DNA from: Luteimonas fraxinea | GTDB taxonomy: Bacteria > Pseudomonadota > Gammaproteobacteria > Xanthomonadales > Xanthomonadaceae | Direction of reading: 5' to 3' | Length of the DNA stretch: 64,000 bases | Assembly: GCF_021233355.1 (NCBI RefSeq) | Contig: NZ_CP089507.1 | Coordinates: 310,001-374,000 of the forward strand | In this document: positions 28,029-37,100 of the stretch, in pieces | Numbering within the stretch: position 1 is the first letter of the stretch | Layout of the letters: each line of letters starts with the position of its first letter | Program-made: the position numbers and the translations under genes | The notes under the pieces: model-generated | Database searches by the model: none | Told to the model about the DNA's origin: nothing | The model's input: the letters and a program-made list of their open reading frames with translations, nothing else

Positions 28029-29408
28029 TCAGCGCGGCGGCAAAGGCGGCGGTGTCGCCGTCGGCGTGGCGGCGATCTGGTACCAGTCGACCCGGCGCGT
28101 CACCAGCATGATCGCAGCGAGGATCGCGAACAGCAGGCCGGCGCCCAGCACCAGCGCGTTGTCCTCCGACACCAGCAATCCGTACAGAGCGGCATACAGC
28201 AGCCCCAGTCCGGCCGCGAAACCCAGCCCGCGCACGCGGCTGCGCAGCACCGCGCTCAGGTACACGCCGATCAGGCCGATGCAGGCGCCACTCGCTGCGA
28301 GGTAAGCCCAGTCGAAGGCGATGTGCTCCGACAGACCGAGCAGCAGCAGGAAGAAGATGGCCAGCGCCAGACCGACCAGGCCGTACTGGATCGGGTGGAT
28401 GCGCAAGCCGCGCAGCATCTCGAACATGAAGAACGCGGTGAACGTCAGCAGCACGAACACGATGCCGTACTTGCTGGCGCGGTCAGCGCGCGTGTAGGCA
28501 TCCACCGGGTCGACCAGCGAGATGCCGAGTACGTCGACGCCGGCGTCGCCGTGTCCGCGCAGCAGCGATGCGGTATCAGCATCGGCTCGCGTGCCGTTGC
28601 GGTACTGCAGCTGCGCGTCGCTGGCCAGCGAGGACACCGCCCATTCCGCGTGGAAGCCATTGTTGCCGACCTCACGGGCGCGCGGCAGGAAGCGGCCGTT
28701 GAACTGTGGATGCGGCCATGCGGAATCCAGCGTGACGCGGTTCTCGTCGGCCAGTGGCACGACGGCCAGCGTCTCGGCGCCGGTGAGCTCGAAGTCCAGC
28801 ACTGTGCGCAGCCGCAAGGGCGCGCCGGCGAGTGCGGGGCGCGTCAACAGACCATGCACACCGGTGCCGCCATCGCCGCCCGCACCCTGGTGCAGCGCGA
28901 TGCCAGCACCGTCCACACGCAACTGCGGCGTACCGCGCAGGCCGCGCACATCGGCGACGGTGTAGCCGATCCACGGCGTGCCGATCTTCCGGGGCGGCAC
29001 GCCCTCGGCGTCCTCGGGTATCCGCACGTCGAAGTCCGCGGACAGCTGACCGCCGAGTGCATACATGCGCACATCGTGCAGGCCGAGCTGGCGCAGATAC
29101 GGCGACATCGTGCCGGTCATCTCCATCGTCTTGGGAAAGAACGTCCATGCGCCGGTGCGATCGCGCCAGACGCGGCCGGTCGATCGGCCCTGGTCATCGG
29201 TCTGCTCGACTTCGACGCGCTCGGTATAGGGCACAACGAGCACCGGCGCGCTCAGGGTCTGGGCGCCCGCCTCGCTAGACGCGATACGCGCGACCGCGGC
29301 GGCGCGGTGCTGTTCGCGGTCCTGGATCACGACGCGAATCAGCACCAGCGGTATCAGGATCGCCAGGCTCAGCCCGGCGATGATCAGGATTTTCAGCATG
29401 AGTCGCAT
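28029..29408 (-). CDS. creD: Inner membrane protein CreD
   Basis: 459 residues from the ATG at 29408 with GGAGCG upstream (MRLMLKILIIAGLSLAILIP). An N-terminal membrane anchor is followed by a large periplasmic domain (about 30-300) with family motifs RTGAWTFFPKTMEMTGTMSP and FNGRFLPRAREV, then about six C-terminal membrane segments including MFEMLRGLRIHPIQYGLVGLAL, the CreD hallmark. CreD is the main effector-level target of CreBC and affects envelope integrity and resistance to colicin and beta-lactams in other species, though its biochemistry is unknown. It follows creC after 84 bp; a single TTCAC half of the CreB box is visible there, not a full tandem box. Confidence 0.94.
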   Translation of the reverse strand: MRLMLKILIIAGLSLAILIPLVLIRVVIQDREQHRAAAVARIASSEAGAQTLSAPVLVVPYTERVEVEQTDDQGRSTGRVWRDRTGAWTFFPKTMEMTGTMSPYLRQLGLHDVRMYALGGQLSADFDVRIPEDAEGVPPRKIGTPWIGYTVADVRGLRGTPQLRVDGAGIALHQGAGGDGGTGVHGLLTRPALAGAPLRLRTVLDFELTGAETLAVVPLADENRVTLDSAWPHPQFNGRFLPRAREVGNNGFHAEWAVSSLASDAQLQYRNGTRADADTASLLRGHGDAGVDVLGISLVDPVDAYTRADRASKYGIVFVLLTFTAFFMFEMLRGLRIHPIQYGLVGLALAIFFLLLLGLSEHIAFDWAYLAASGACIGLIGVYLSAVLRSRVRGLGFAAGLGLLYAALYGLLVSEDNALVLGAGLLFAILAAIMLVTRRVDWYQIAATPTATPPPLPPR

Positions 29409-29492
29409 CGCGACGCTCCGTGTTGGGATGCGCGCAGACTGCGCCGCGTGCGTGGGGGCACGCGGGCGGCGGTGTGAAGCGAAGAAGAAGTC

Positions 29493-30920
29493 TCAGCCGG
29501 TGGCCGGCAGCGGCAACTCGACGATTGCGCGCGTGCCGCCGCCCTCGCGGTGTTCCAGCCGCACGATGCCGCCGTGCAACGTCGCGACCTCGGCCGCGAA
29601 GGCCAGCCCCAGACCACTGCTGCGGCTGCGCCCGCCGGGCCGCGGTAGGGAGAAGAAACGCTCGAAGACCCGCGGCAGTGCGTACTCCGGCACACCGGGG
29701 CCGCGATCGGCTACGACGATTTTCAGCAGCGCGCCGTCGCTGCGAGCCGTGACGTCGACCACGCCATCGGCCGGCGAAAAGTCGCAGGCGTTGTCCACGA
29801 GATTGGACAGCAGTTGCCGCAACAGGAAGGCATCGCCGCGGATGCGCAGCTCCAACGCGTCTCCGATGTCCATCCGCACCTGCACGCCGCCATCCGCAAA
29901 CGGTGCGACGGCCGCATCGATCAGGGTGCGCACGTCGATATCGGTCGGCTGCTCGATCCGCTGACGATGCTCGACCGCGGCCAGCGCAAGGAGCTTGTCG
30001 ATCATCTGCGCCATGCGCTCGCTCTGTTCGCGCACGCTGGTCGCGAAGCGCGCGCGGTCGGCGTCGGGCAACGGTGATTCGAGCAGCTCGGACGCGCCGC
30101 GCACGGCCGCCAGCGGCGCTTTCAGTTCGTGGGTCAGCGCATGCACGTAGCGCTCGACGTACTGCTTGCCCTCCAGCCGCTCGCGCATGGTTTCCAGCGC
30201 GCGGCCAAGGTCAGCGAACTCGCCGGCCGAATCGGGCAGCGTCGCGCGCTCGCCGGCGGTGACCTTGTCGGCATACCGGCGCAGACCGCCGAGCTGGCGC
30301 GACAGCCACCACGCCGCGAGCAGGCCGACTGCCAGCGCGGTGCCGAGCAGCAGGAACCCCCAGCGCAGGATCGTGCGTTCGCTGCGGGCGATGAAGGGCG
30401 CGATCGCGCTGTTGGGCTTGGCCACCGTCAGCACGCCGACGACACGGTTGCCGTCGCGGATCGGCGCGGCGACGTGCATCACCGACGTGCTGTCGTCAGC
30501 CGGGTTGGTGCGCGTGGAGCGCGCGCCGTATTGGCCGCGCAGGGTCAGCAGCACGTCGTTCCAGCGCGAGTAGTCGCGGCCGAGATCACGGCCGGCCGAA
30601 TCGAACACCACGATGCCGTCGGCGTTGGTCACGTAGACGCGGTACTCGGCTTGGGTCTTGCGGAAACCCCAGATGTTGCCGCCGATGTCGCGCTCGCGCA
30701 GCGCGCGCACGCGGGTGGCGAAGCGGCCGTCGTCGATGCGCCCGGCGAGAAAGTCGTCCGTCGCCAGCTCCGCGAGCACATTGGCGGTGTCGGCCAGCGT
30801 GTCTTCCATCGCCTGCCGCACGCCCGGTTTGATCTCCTGGGTGAACACGCGCATCAGCAGAAATGCCGCAAGCGCGACGATCAGGAAATAGCCCAGCAGG
30901 ATGCGCAGACCGATGCGCAT
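29493..30920 (-). CDS. creC: Sensor histidine kinase CreC
   Basis: 475 residues from the ATG at 30920. One membrane segment at about 7-25, a periplasmic sensor domain to about 185 (EYRVYVTNADGIVVFDSAGRD), a second membrane segment at about 186-208, a HAMP region, HisKA with the phospho-acceptor in VHALTHELKAPLAAVRG and an HATPase domain (LSNLVDNACDFSP, DRGPGVPEY, SSGLGLAFAAEV). CreC phosphorylates CreB. The gene begins one base after the creB stop, so creB and creC are tightly coupled; creD follows. Confidence 0.94.
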   Translation of the reverse strand: MRIGLRILLGYFLIVALAAFLLMRVFTQEIKPGVRQAMEDTLADTANVLAELATDDFLAGRIDDGRFATRVRALRERDIGGNIWGFRKTQAEYRVYVTNADGIVVFDSAGRDLGRDYSRWNDVLLTLRGQYGARSTRTNPADDSTSVMHVAAPIRDGNRVVGVLTVAKPNSAIAPFIARSERTILRWGFLLLGTALAVGLLAAWWLSRQLGGLRRYADKVTAGERATLPDSAGEFADLGRALETMRERLEGKQYVERYVHALTHELKAPLAAVRGASELLESPLPDADRARFATSVREQSERMAQMIDKLLALAAVEHRQRIEQPTDIDVRTLIDAAVAPFADGGVQVRMDIGDALELRIRGDAFLLRQLLSNLVDNACDFSPADGVVDVTARSDGALLKIVVADRGPGVPEYALPRVFERFFSLPRPGGRSRSSGLGLAFAAEVATLHGGIVRLEHREGGGTRAIVELPLPATG

Positions 30921-30921
30921 G

Positions 30922-31602
30922 TCAGTCGAGATCCAGCGAGTACCCGATGCCGCGATGCGTGCGCAGCGGATCCACTTCGGGCGCGATCGCGCGCAGCTTG
31001 CCGCGCAGGGTTTTCACGTGGGTGTCGACGGTGCGGTCCCCGCTGTCGAGCGCATTGCCCCAGACCCGATCCATCAGTTGCATACGCGACAGCACCGCGC
31101 CCGGCCGCGCCAGCAGCGCGGCCAGTAGCCCGTATTCGTAGCGGGTGAGATCGAGCGCATGGCCGTGATAGCGGATGCGCCGGCCTTCGGCGTCGTGCTC
31201 GAATGCACCGCTGCGCGTCGCCTCGCCTTTCGCGGTGTCGGGCACGCCGCGACGCAGGACCACGCGCACGCGCGCCACCAGCTCGCGCAGCGAAAACGGT
31301 TTGGCGATGTAATCGTCAGCCCCGAGATCGAAGCCGAGCACGCGCTCCGATTCCGCCGCCTGCGCGGTCAGGAAGATTACCGGCAGCGGCGCTTTGCGGC
31401 GCAGTTCGCCGCACAGCGCGAAGCCGCTGATATCGGGCAGGCCGACATCGAGAATCGCCAGATCGAATGCGGCCTCAGCGACGGCCGCCCGCGCCTGCTG
31501 CCCGTCGAGACAATGCCGCACCGTGTGGCCGTCGGCCTGCAGCGCATAGACCACGGTCTCGGCGATCGCGATTTCGTCCTCGACCAGCAGGATGGCGCTC
31601 AT
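30922..31602 (-). CDS. creB: Response regulator CreB
   Basis: 226 residues from the ATG at 31602 (MSAILLVEDEIAIAETVVY); a GTG three codons upstream is less likely. The receiver domain carries the phospho-acceptor Asp52 (LAILDVGLPD) and Lys in YIAKPFSLREL; the C-terminal OmpR-type winged helix contains DLTRYEYGLLAALLARPGAV and TVDTHVKTLRGKLR. CreB activates the cre regulon, including creD. It lies 105 bp downstream of the frameshifted secreted-protein gene on the same strand. Confidence 0.94.
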   Translation of the reverse strand: MSAILLVEDEIAIAETVVYALQADGHTVRHCLDGQQARAAVAEAAFDLAILDVGLPDISGFALCGELRRKAPLPVIFLTAQAAESERVLGFDLGADDYIAKPFSLRELVARVRVVLRRGVPDTAKGEATRSGAFEHDAEGRRIRYHGHALDLTRYEYGLLAALLARPGAVLSRMQLMDRVWGNALDSGDRTVDTHVKTLRGKLRAIAPEVDPLRTHRGIGYSLDLD

Positions 31603-31707
31603 GGAATCCACGACGTCGGAAGTCGGCGAATCCTAACCTGCGGGCCTGTCACGCGAGGCGCCGACGCGTGTCGGGCTCGCGCGCGGGCTTGTCCGGCCCG
31701 TAACGCC

Positions 31708-32194
31708 TTACAGCGTCATAGGTGGGATAGGCGTCCCTTTGGGCGGCCCGTCGCGGCCACGCAAGCAGTCGCATCCCGAGTAGCGCCAGCGCGAAATGAT
31801 GTCCTGTGGATCGATCAGCACCGTCTGTGTGCAGCCCGACCACTCGTTCCGCCACGTGAGGATCCGCGAGCCGTCCCGGTTGTCATAGCTCGTCGTCGGC
31901 GCCCCCCACCGGCTCACGATGATCGGAGCCGGATCACCGACGTAAGACTGCATGATGTCGTTCGTCGTGCGCGGACGGTTGCTTCGGAGCAGCGGCACTC
32001 TGAGAAAGCGGGGCTTGATGTGCTTGCACGCACCGATGTCGCCTGGCGTGTCCGAGGCGGAGATCACGGGCGGCTGCGCACCGGACCCCGCTTTATGCGA
32101 GCGCGTGTCCACGTCCGCCACCGACTGCGCACTGGCGACACTGCCCAGTCCGATCCCCCAGTGCGCAGGCGATTCCCATCGCGGTCCATTTCAT
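31708..32194 (-). pseudogene. Secreted small protein gene with a frameshift in its signal peptide
   Basis: A perfect Shine-Dalgarno AAGGAGG (32200-32206) precedes the ATG at 32194. The first frame reads MKWTAMGIACALG and then breaks down to a stop. Removing one G from the run of five (C-run 32155-32159 on the plus strand) restores GIGLGSVASAQ followed by the long frame ADVDTRSHKAGSG and onward to the stop at 31708, giving a textbook signal peptide cut at ASA-Q. The mature domain is about 138 residues with a BamE/SmpA-like feel (MQSYVGDPAPIIVSRWGAPT, DGSRILTWRNEW) and four cysteines. I do not recognise a named family. As written the gene is broken; the alternatives are a sequencing error or slippage at the homopolymer. 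It is upstream of creBCD. Confidence 0.75.
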
Positions 32195-32394
32195 TGCGTC
32201 CTCCTTGGCTTGCCATGCTCGGGTACAGCGCATGCGCGCTTGAATTATTGGCGGGCCGATCCACCGCCCGTTCGAACCGTAGCCTTGCGGCCTCGTTCGC
32301 AACGTCACCGGGTTCCACACCTCGATGTAGGCCATCGCATCGCTGCGCAGCCGGCGCTTTCGCAACGAAAAGTCAGTCCGCTTGCGGTCCCGGG

Positions 32395-32400
32395 TACGCT
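32395..32400 (+). promoter_or_regulatory. -10 hexamer of an apparently leaderless rlmJ transcript
   Basis: TACGCT ends exactly 6 nt before the rlmJ ATG at 32407; there is no Shine-Dalgarno sequence between them, so translation would start at or next to the 5' end of the mRNA. Confidence 0.45.
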
Positions 32401-32406
32401 GTCGCG

Positions 32407-33264
32407 ATGAATTACCAACACGCCTTCCACGCCGGCAACCACGCCGACGTCCTCAAGCACCTCGTGGTGCTCGCGATCTGCGATGCGCTGACCGCCAAAC
32501 CCGCGCCCTGTTTCGCGCTCGACACCCACGCGGGCGGGGGCGTCTATCGCCTGCGCGAGGAGCGCGCCCGGCGCACCGGCGAGGCCGACGACGGCATCAG
32601 CCTGTTGCTGGCCACTGCGCCGAAGCAGCCGTTGATCGCGCGCTATCTGGCAGCGGTCAACGCCTGCCGGGCCGAGCACGGCGCCGATGCCTACCCCGGG
32701 TCCCCTTGGCTGCTGGCGCATGCCTTGCGCGAGCAGGATCGCATCGCCTGCTTCGAGACCGAACCGGCGGCAGCAGGCGCCCTGCGTCGGGCGCTGGGCG
32801 CCGATCCGCGCGTCGCGATCCATTCGGGCGACGGCTACTCGGCATTCAAATCGCTGCTGCCGCCGAAGATCGGCGACCAGCGCTTCAATCGCGGTCTCGT
32901 GCTGGTCGACCCACCCTACGAGGCGCAGGCGGCGGAGTTCGAGATCGCGCTCAAGGCGATGCGCGAGGGGCTGACGCGCTGGCCGCAGGGCATCCAGATG
33001 CTGTGGTATCCGATCAAGCAGCGTCGCACGCTGACGCCCTTCCTGCGTTCGGCCGCCAAGCTGCAGACGAAATCCTCGCTGCTGGTCGAACTGCTGGTGC
33101 GCGCCGACGACTCGCCGCTGCGCATGAACGGCAGTGGCCTGCTCATCCTCGATCCGCCGTGGCAACTGGCGACCGCGCTCGCCCCCGCGCTCGATGCATT
33201 GAAGGGCGCGATCGGCGAAGCCGGCGCTGACACGCGCTTGCACTGGTTGCGCGAGCCGGCCTGA
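32407..33264 (+). CDS. rlmJ: 23S rRNA (adenine-2030-N6)-methyltransferase RlmJ
   Basis: 285 residues from the ATG at 32407 (MNYQHAFHAGNHADVLKHLV), the conserved RlmJ N-terminus. SAM-binding region FALDTHAGGGVYRL at about 38-51 and the catalytic motif LVDPPYEAQAAEFE at about 164-177 (DPPY, for exocyclic amino methylation). A short insert unique to this family, MLWYPIKQRR, is also present. The enzyme methylates A2030 of 23S rRNA. The long open frame upstream is antisense to creB. It is divergent from the frameshifted secreted-protein gene. Confidence 0.95.
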   Translation: MNYQHAFHAGNHADVLKHLVVLAICDALTAKPAPCFALDTHAGGGVYRLREERARRTGEADDGISLLLATAPKQPLIARYLAAVNACRAEHGADAYPGSPWLLAHALREQDRIACFETEPAAAGALRRALGADPRVAIHSGDGYSAFKSLLPPKIGDQRFNRGLVLVDPPYEAQAAEFEIALKAMREGLTRWPQGIQMLWYPIKQRRTLTPFLRSAAKLQTKSSLLVELLVRADDSPLRMNGSGLLILDPPWQLATALAPALDALKGAIGEAGADTRLHWLREPA

Positions 33265-33322
33265 ACGCCGCACGTCGACATATCGGATGAATGGGGAAAC
33301 TTCGCACAACCGGCGCGGCCCC

Positions 33323-33337
33323 TTCACGGTTCGTGAA
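33323..33337. promoter_or_regulatory. Operator-like inverted repeat before a GNAT gene
   Basis: TTCACG, GTT, CGTGAA is a perfect 6-3-6 inverted repeat 48 bp upstream of the acetyltransferase start at 33386. It has the size of a small dimeric repressor site; no matching regulator gene is adjacent. Confidence 0.3.
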
Positions 33338-33385
33338 TAGACGGTCCGGGTAAGGTCAGGCAAATCCGTTCACACACGACTTTCG

Positions 33386-33961
33386 ATGACCGCACGTAAC
33401 CGACTTCCCCCTTGGCACGAGGAGATCCGCCTCGCCAATGGTCGCCAGGTGCTGATCCGCCCGATCCGTCCGGCCGACGCCGAGCCGCTCCGTGCATCGT
33501 TCGCGCTGCTCGAGCCCGATGAGGTCCGGCAGCGATTCCTATACGCGAAAGCGGAACTCTCGCCCGAAACGGCGAACCGTCTGACCCAGCCGAATCCGAA
33601 GTCGGAATTCGTGCTGGTCGCCGCAGAGCCCTACACGCCGGGCGATGCGCTGGTGGGTGCGGTGGCTCGCGCAGCGGTATTGCCGGGCACGCGTCAGGCC
33701 GAATTCCATATTCTGGTGAGCCATTATGTCGCCGGTATGGGTCTGGGCCGGCACATGCTTCGGCGCCTGGTGCGCTGGGCCAAGGGCAAGCGCCTGGAGC
33801 GGATCTTCGGCGACGTGCTGGAGGAGAACGAGCCGATGCTTGCGCTGGCCAAGTCGTTGAGCTTCCAGCAGCAGGCGGTAGAGGCGCCGGGCATGGTCCG
33901 GGTGTCGCTCGAACTCAAGCGGCAAGTCGTCGACACGACGCCGAACGTGCGTCTGGGCTGA
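33386..33961 (+). CDS. GNAT-family acetyltransferase, Pat/YfiQ C-terminal-domain type
   Basis: 191 residues from the ATG at 33386. The segment QVLIRPIRPADAEPLRASFA and LLEPDEVRQRFLYAKAELSPE resembles the catalytic domain of protein lysine acetyltransferase Pat (YfiQ), here as a stand-alone domain. Acetyl-CoA motif A is VSHYVAGMGLGRHMLRRLVR at about 112-131, and motif B is ENEPMLALAKSLSF. Possible roles are protein lysine acetylation or small-molecule acetylation; the substrate cannot be read from sequence. It stands alone between rlmJ and mfd. Confidence 0.85.
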   Translation: MTARNRLPPWHEEIRLANGRQVLIRPIRPADAEPLRASFALLEPDEVRQRFLYAKAELSPETANRLTQPNPKSEFVLVAAEPYTPGDALVGAVARAAVLPGTRQAEFHILVSHYVAGMGLGRHMLRRLVRWAKGKRLERIFGDVLEENEPMLALAKSLSFQQQAVEAPGMVRVSLELKRQVVDTTPNVRLG

Positions 33962-34114
33962 CCGGCTGACCCCACCGCGCCGCTCGCCGGCGCGGTTCCG
34001 CTTGCACAGTCGCAGTTCCTGCGACGCGCTCGTCTAGACTTCACCCCCTGATTCGCGCCGGCCCTTTGGCTTTCGGCGCTGCCGTTGTTTTGTGTTCCGC
34101 CATCCGGATCTCCC

Positions 34115-37100
34115 ATGCCGCACGCCGTCACCGTTTCGCCTCCCCTGCCCACCGCCGGTCATGCACGCGCCTGGTGGCGTGCGCCTGCCAGTCGCAGCGC
34201 TCTGGCGTGGGCAGTGCTGCAGGCGGCGCGGACGCACGACGGCCCGCTGCTGCTGGTCGCCCGCGACAACCACGGCGCGCAGCAGCTCGAACACGATCTG
34301 CGCACGCTGGGCGGCGATGATCACGACCTGCCGGTGGTGCCGTTCCCGGACTGGGAAACCCTGCCCTACGACCGATTCAGCCCGCATCCGGACATCGTGT
34401 CCCAGCGCCTCGCGGCCCTGCACCGGCTGCCGTCACTGAAGCGCGGCATCGTCGTGGTGCCGGTGCAGACGCTGATGCAGCGGCTGGCACCAGTCCTGCA
34501 TGTGTCCGGCGCGAGCTTCGATCTGGATGTCGGCCAGAAGCTCGATCTCGACGCCGAAAAGCGCCGGCTCGAAAGCGCGGGCTACGCGCACGTGCCGCAG
34601 GTCCATGATCCGGGCGACTTCGCCGTGCGCGGCGGCCTGCTCGATGTCTACCCGATGGGCGCCGACCAGCCCTATCGCATCGAGCTGTTCGACGACGCGA
34701 TCGAAACCATCCGCGCGTTCGATCCCGAATCGCAGCGCTCGCTCGACAAGATCGCTGCGCTGCGCATGCTGCCCGGCCGCGAAGTCCCGCTCGACGATGC
34801 CGCGACGGCGCGCGCGATGGACATGCTGCGCGAGCGTTTCGACATCGACACGCGGCGAAGCGGGCTTTACCAAGACCTCAAGGCCGGCGCCGCGCCGGCC
34901 GGCATCGAGTACTACCTGCCGCTGTTCTTCGAAGCACCGCGACGCACCCTGCTCGACAAGGGCGAGGCGCCGCTGTCGACGGCGACGCTGTTCGATTACC
35001 TGCCGGCAAATACGCTGCCGGTGATCGACAACGGCGCGTCGCCGGCGAGCGATCATTTCTGGACGCAGCAGGTGCTGCACCGCTACGACCAGCTGCGTCA
35101 CGACATCGAACGTCCGCTGCTGCCGCCGGCCGAACTCTGGTTGACGCCGGACGCGCTGCGCGAGCGGCTCAACCAGGGCGCGCGCGTCGAGGTCTGCGAC
35201 GCCAAACATCCGCGCCACGCGCAGGCGTCAGCGCTCGGCGACCAGCCGGCCCCCGATCTGCCGCTGGCCGCGCGCGACCATACGCCGGCCGATGCGCTGG
35301 TGACCTTCCTCGGCAGCTATCCGGGACGCGTGCTGATCGCCGCCGATTCGGCCGGTCGCCGCGAAGCACTGCTGGAAATCCTGCACGCGGGCAAGCTGCG
35401 GCCTTCGGTACTGCAGGACTTCCCGGGCTTCATCGCGGATACGGACACGAAGTTCGCCGTCGCGATCGCGCCACTCGACAACGGCTTCGCCCTCGATGCG
35501 CCGCAGCTGACGGTGCTGACCGAGCGCCAGCTGTTCCCCGAACGCGCCGCGCAGCCGCGTCGCCGCAAGCGGGCTGCGCGCGATCCTGAAAGCATCATCC
35601 GCGACCTCGGCGAACTGAGCGAAGGTTCGCCGATCGTCCACGAGGATCACGGCGTCGGCCGCTATCGCGGGCTCGTCGTGCTCGAGGCCGGTGGTCAGCC
35701 GGGCGAATACCTCGACATCGAATACGCCAAGGGCGATCGCCTCTACGTGCCGGTGTCGCAGCTGCATCTGGTCAACCGCTATTCGGGCGCGTCGCCGGAA
35801 ACCGCGCCGCTGCATTCGCTCGGTGGCGAGGCCTGGACCAAGGCGCGCAAGAAAGCCGCCGACAAGGTCCGCGATGTCGCTGCCGAACTGCTGGAAATCC
35901 AGGCCAAACGGCAGGCGCGCGCCGGACTTGCGCTGGAAGTCGACCGTACGATGTACGAGCCGTTTGCGGCCGCGTTCCCGTTCGAGGAAACGCCCGACCA
36001 GCATGCAGCAATCGAAGCGATGATCCGCGATCTCGGCTCCAGCCAACCGATGGACCGCGTGGTCTGCGGCGACGTGGGTTTCGGCAAGACCGAAGTCGCG
36101 GTGCGCGCGGCCTTCGTCGCGGCCGCGGCCGGCAAGCAGGTCGCGGTGCTGGTACCGACCACGCTGCTCGCCGAGCAGCACTACCGCACGATGGCCGACC
36201 GTTTCGCAGACTGGCCGATCCGCGTCGAAGTGCTGTCGCGTTTCAAGAGCACCAAAGAGATCAAGACCGAGATCGGCAAGATCACCGACGGCACGCTCGA
36301 CGTCATCGTCGGCACGCACCGGCTGCTGCAGCCGGACGTGAAGTTCAAGGATCTGGGTCTGGTGATCGTCGACGAGGAACAGCGTTTCGGCGTGCGCCAG
36401 AAGGAAGCGCTCAAGGCGCTGCGCGCGAACGTGCATCTGCTCACCCTCACCGCCACGCCGATCCCGCGCACGCTCAACATGGCGATGGCCGGTCTGCGCG
36501 ATCTGTCGATCATCGCCACCCCGCCGGCGCATCGCCTCGCGGTGCAGACCTTCGTCGTGCCGTGGGATGACGCGCAGCTGCGCGAAGCCTTCCAGCGCGA
36601 ACTCAGCCGCGGCGGCCAGGTGTATTTCCTGCACAACGATGTCGAGAGCATCGGCCGCATGCAGCGCGAGCTGGAAGAACTCGTGCCCGAGGCGCGCATC
36701 GGCATCGCCCACGGCCAGATGCCCGAGCGCGAGCTCGAAAAGGTGATGCTGGATTTCAACAAGCAGCGCTTCAACGTGCTGCTGTGCTCGACGATCATCG
36801 AGTCGGGCATCGACATCCCCAACGCCAACACGATCATCATCAATCGGGCCGACAAGTTCGGCCTCGCCCAGCTGCACCAGCTGCGTGGCCGCGTCGGTCG
36901 CTCGCACCATCGCGCCTATGCGTATCTGGTGATTCCCGACCAGCGTTCGATCAGCAGCGATGCGAAGAAGCGTTTGGAAGCGATCGCCTCGATGGACGAA
37001 CTCGGCGCGGGCTTCACCCTGTCGACCCACGATCTGGAAATCCGTGGCGCCGGCGAGCTGCTGGGCGAGGGCCAGAGCGGACAGATGGCCGAGGTCGGGT

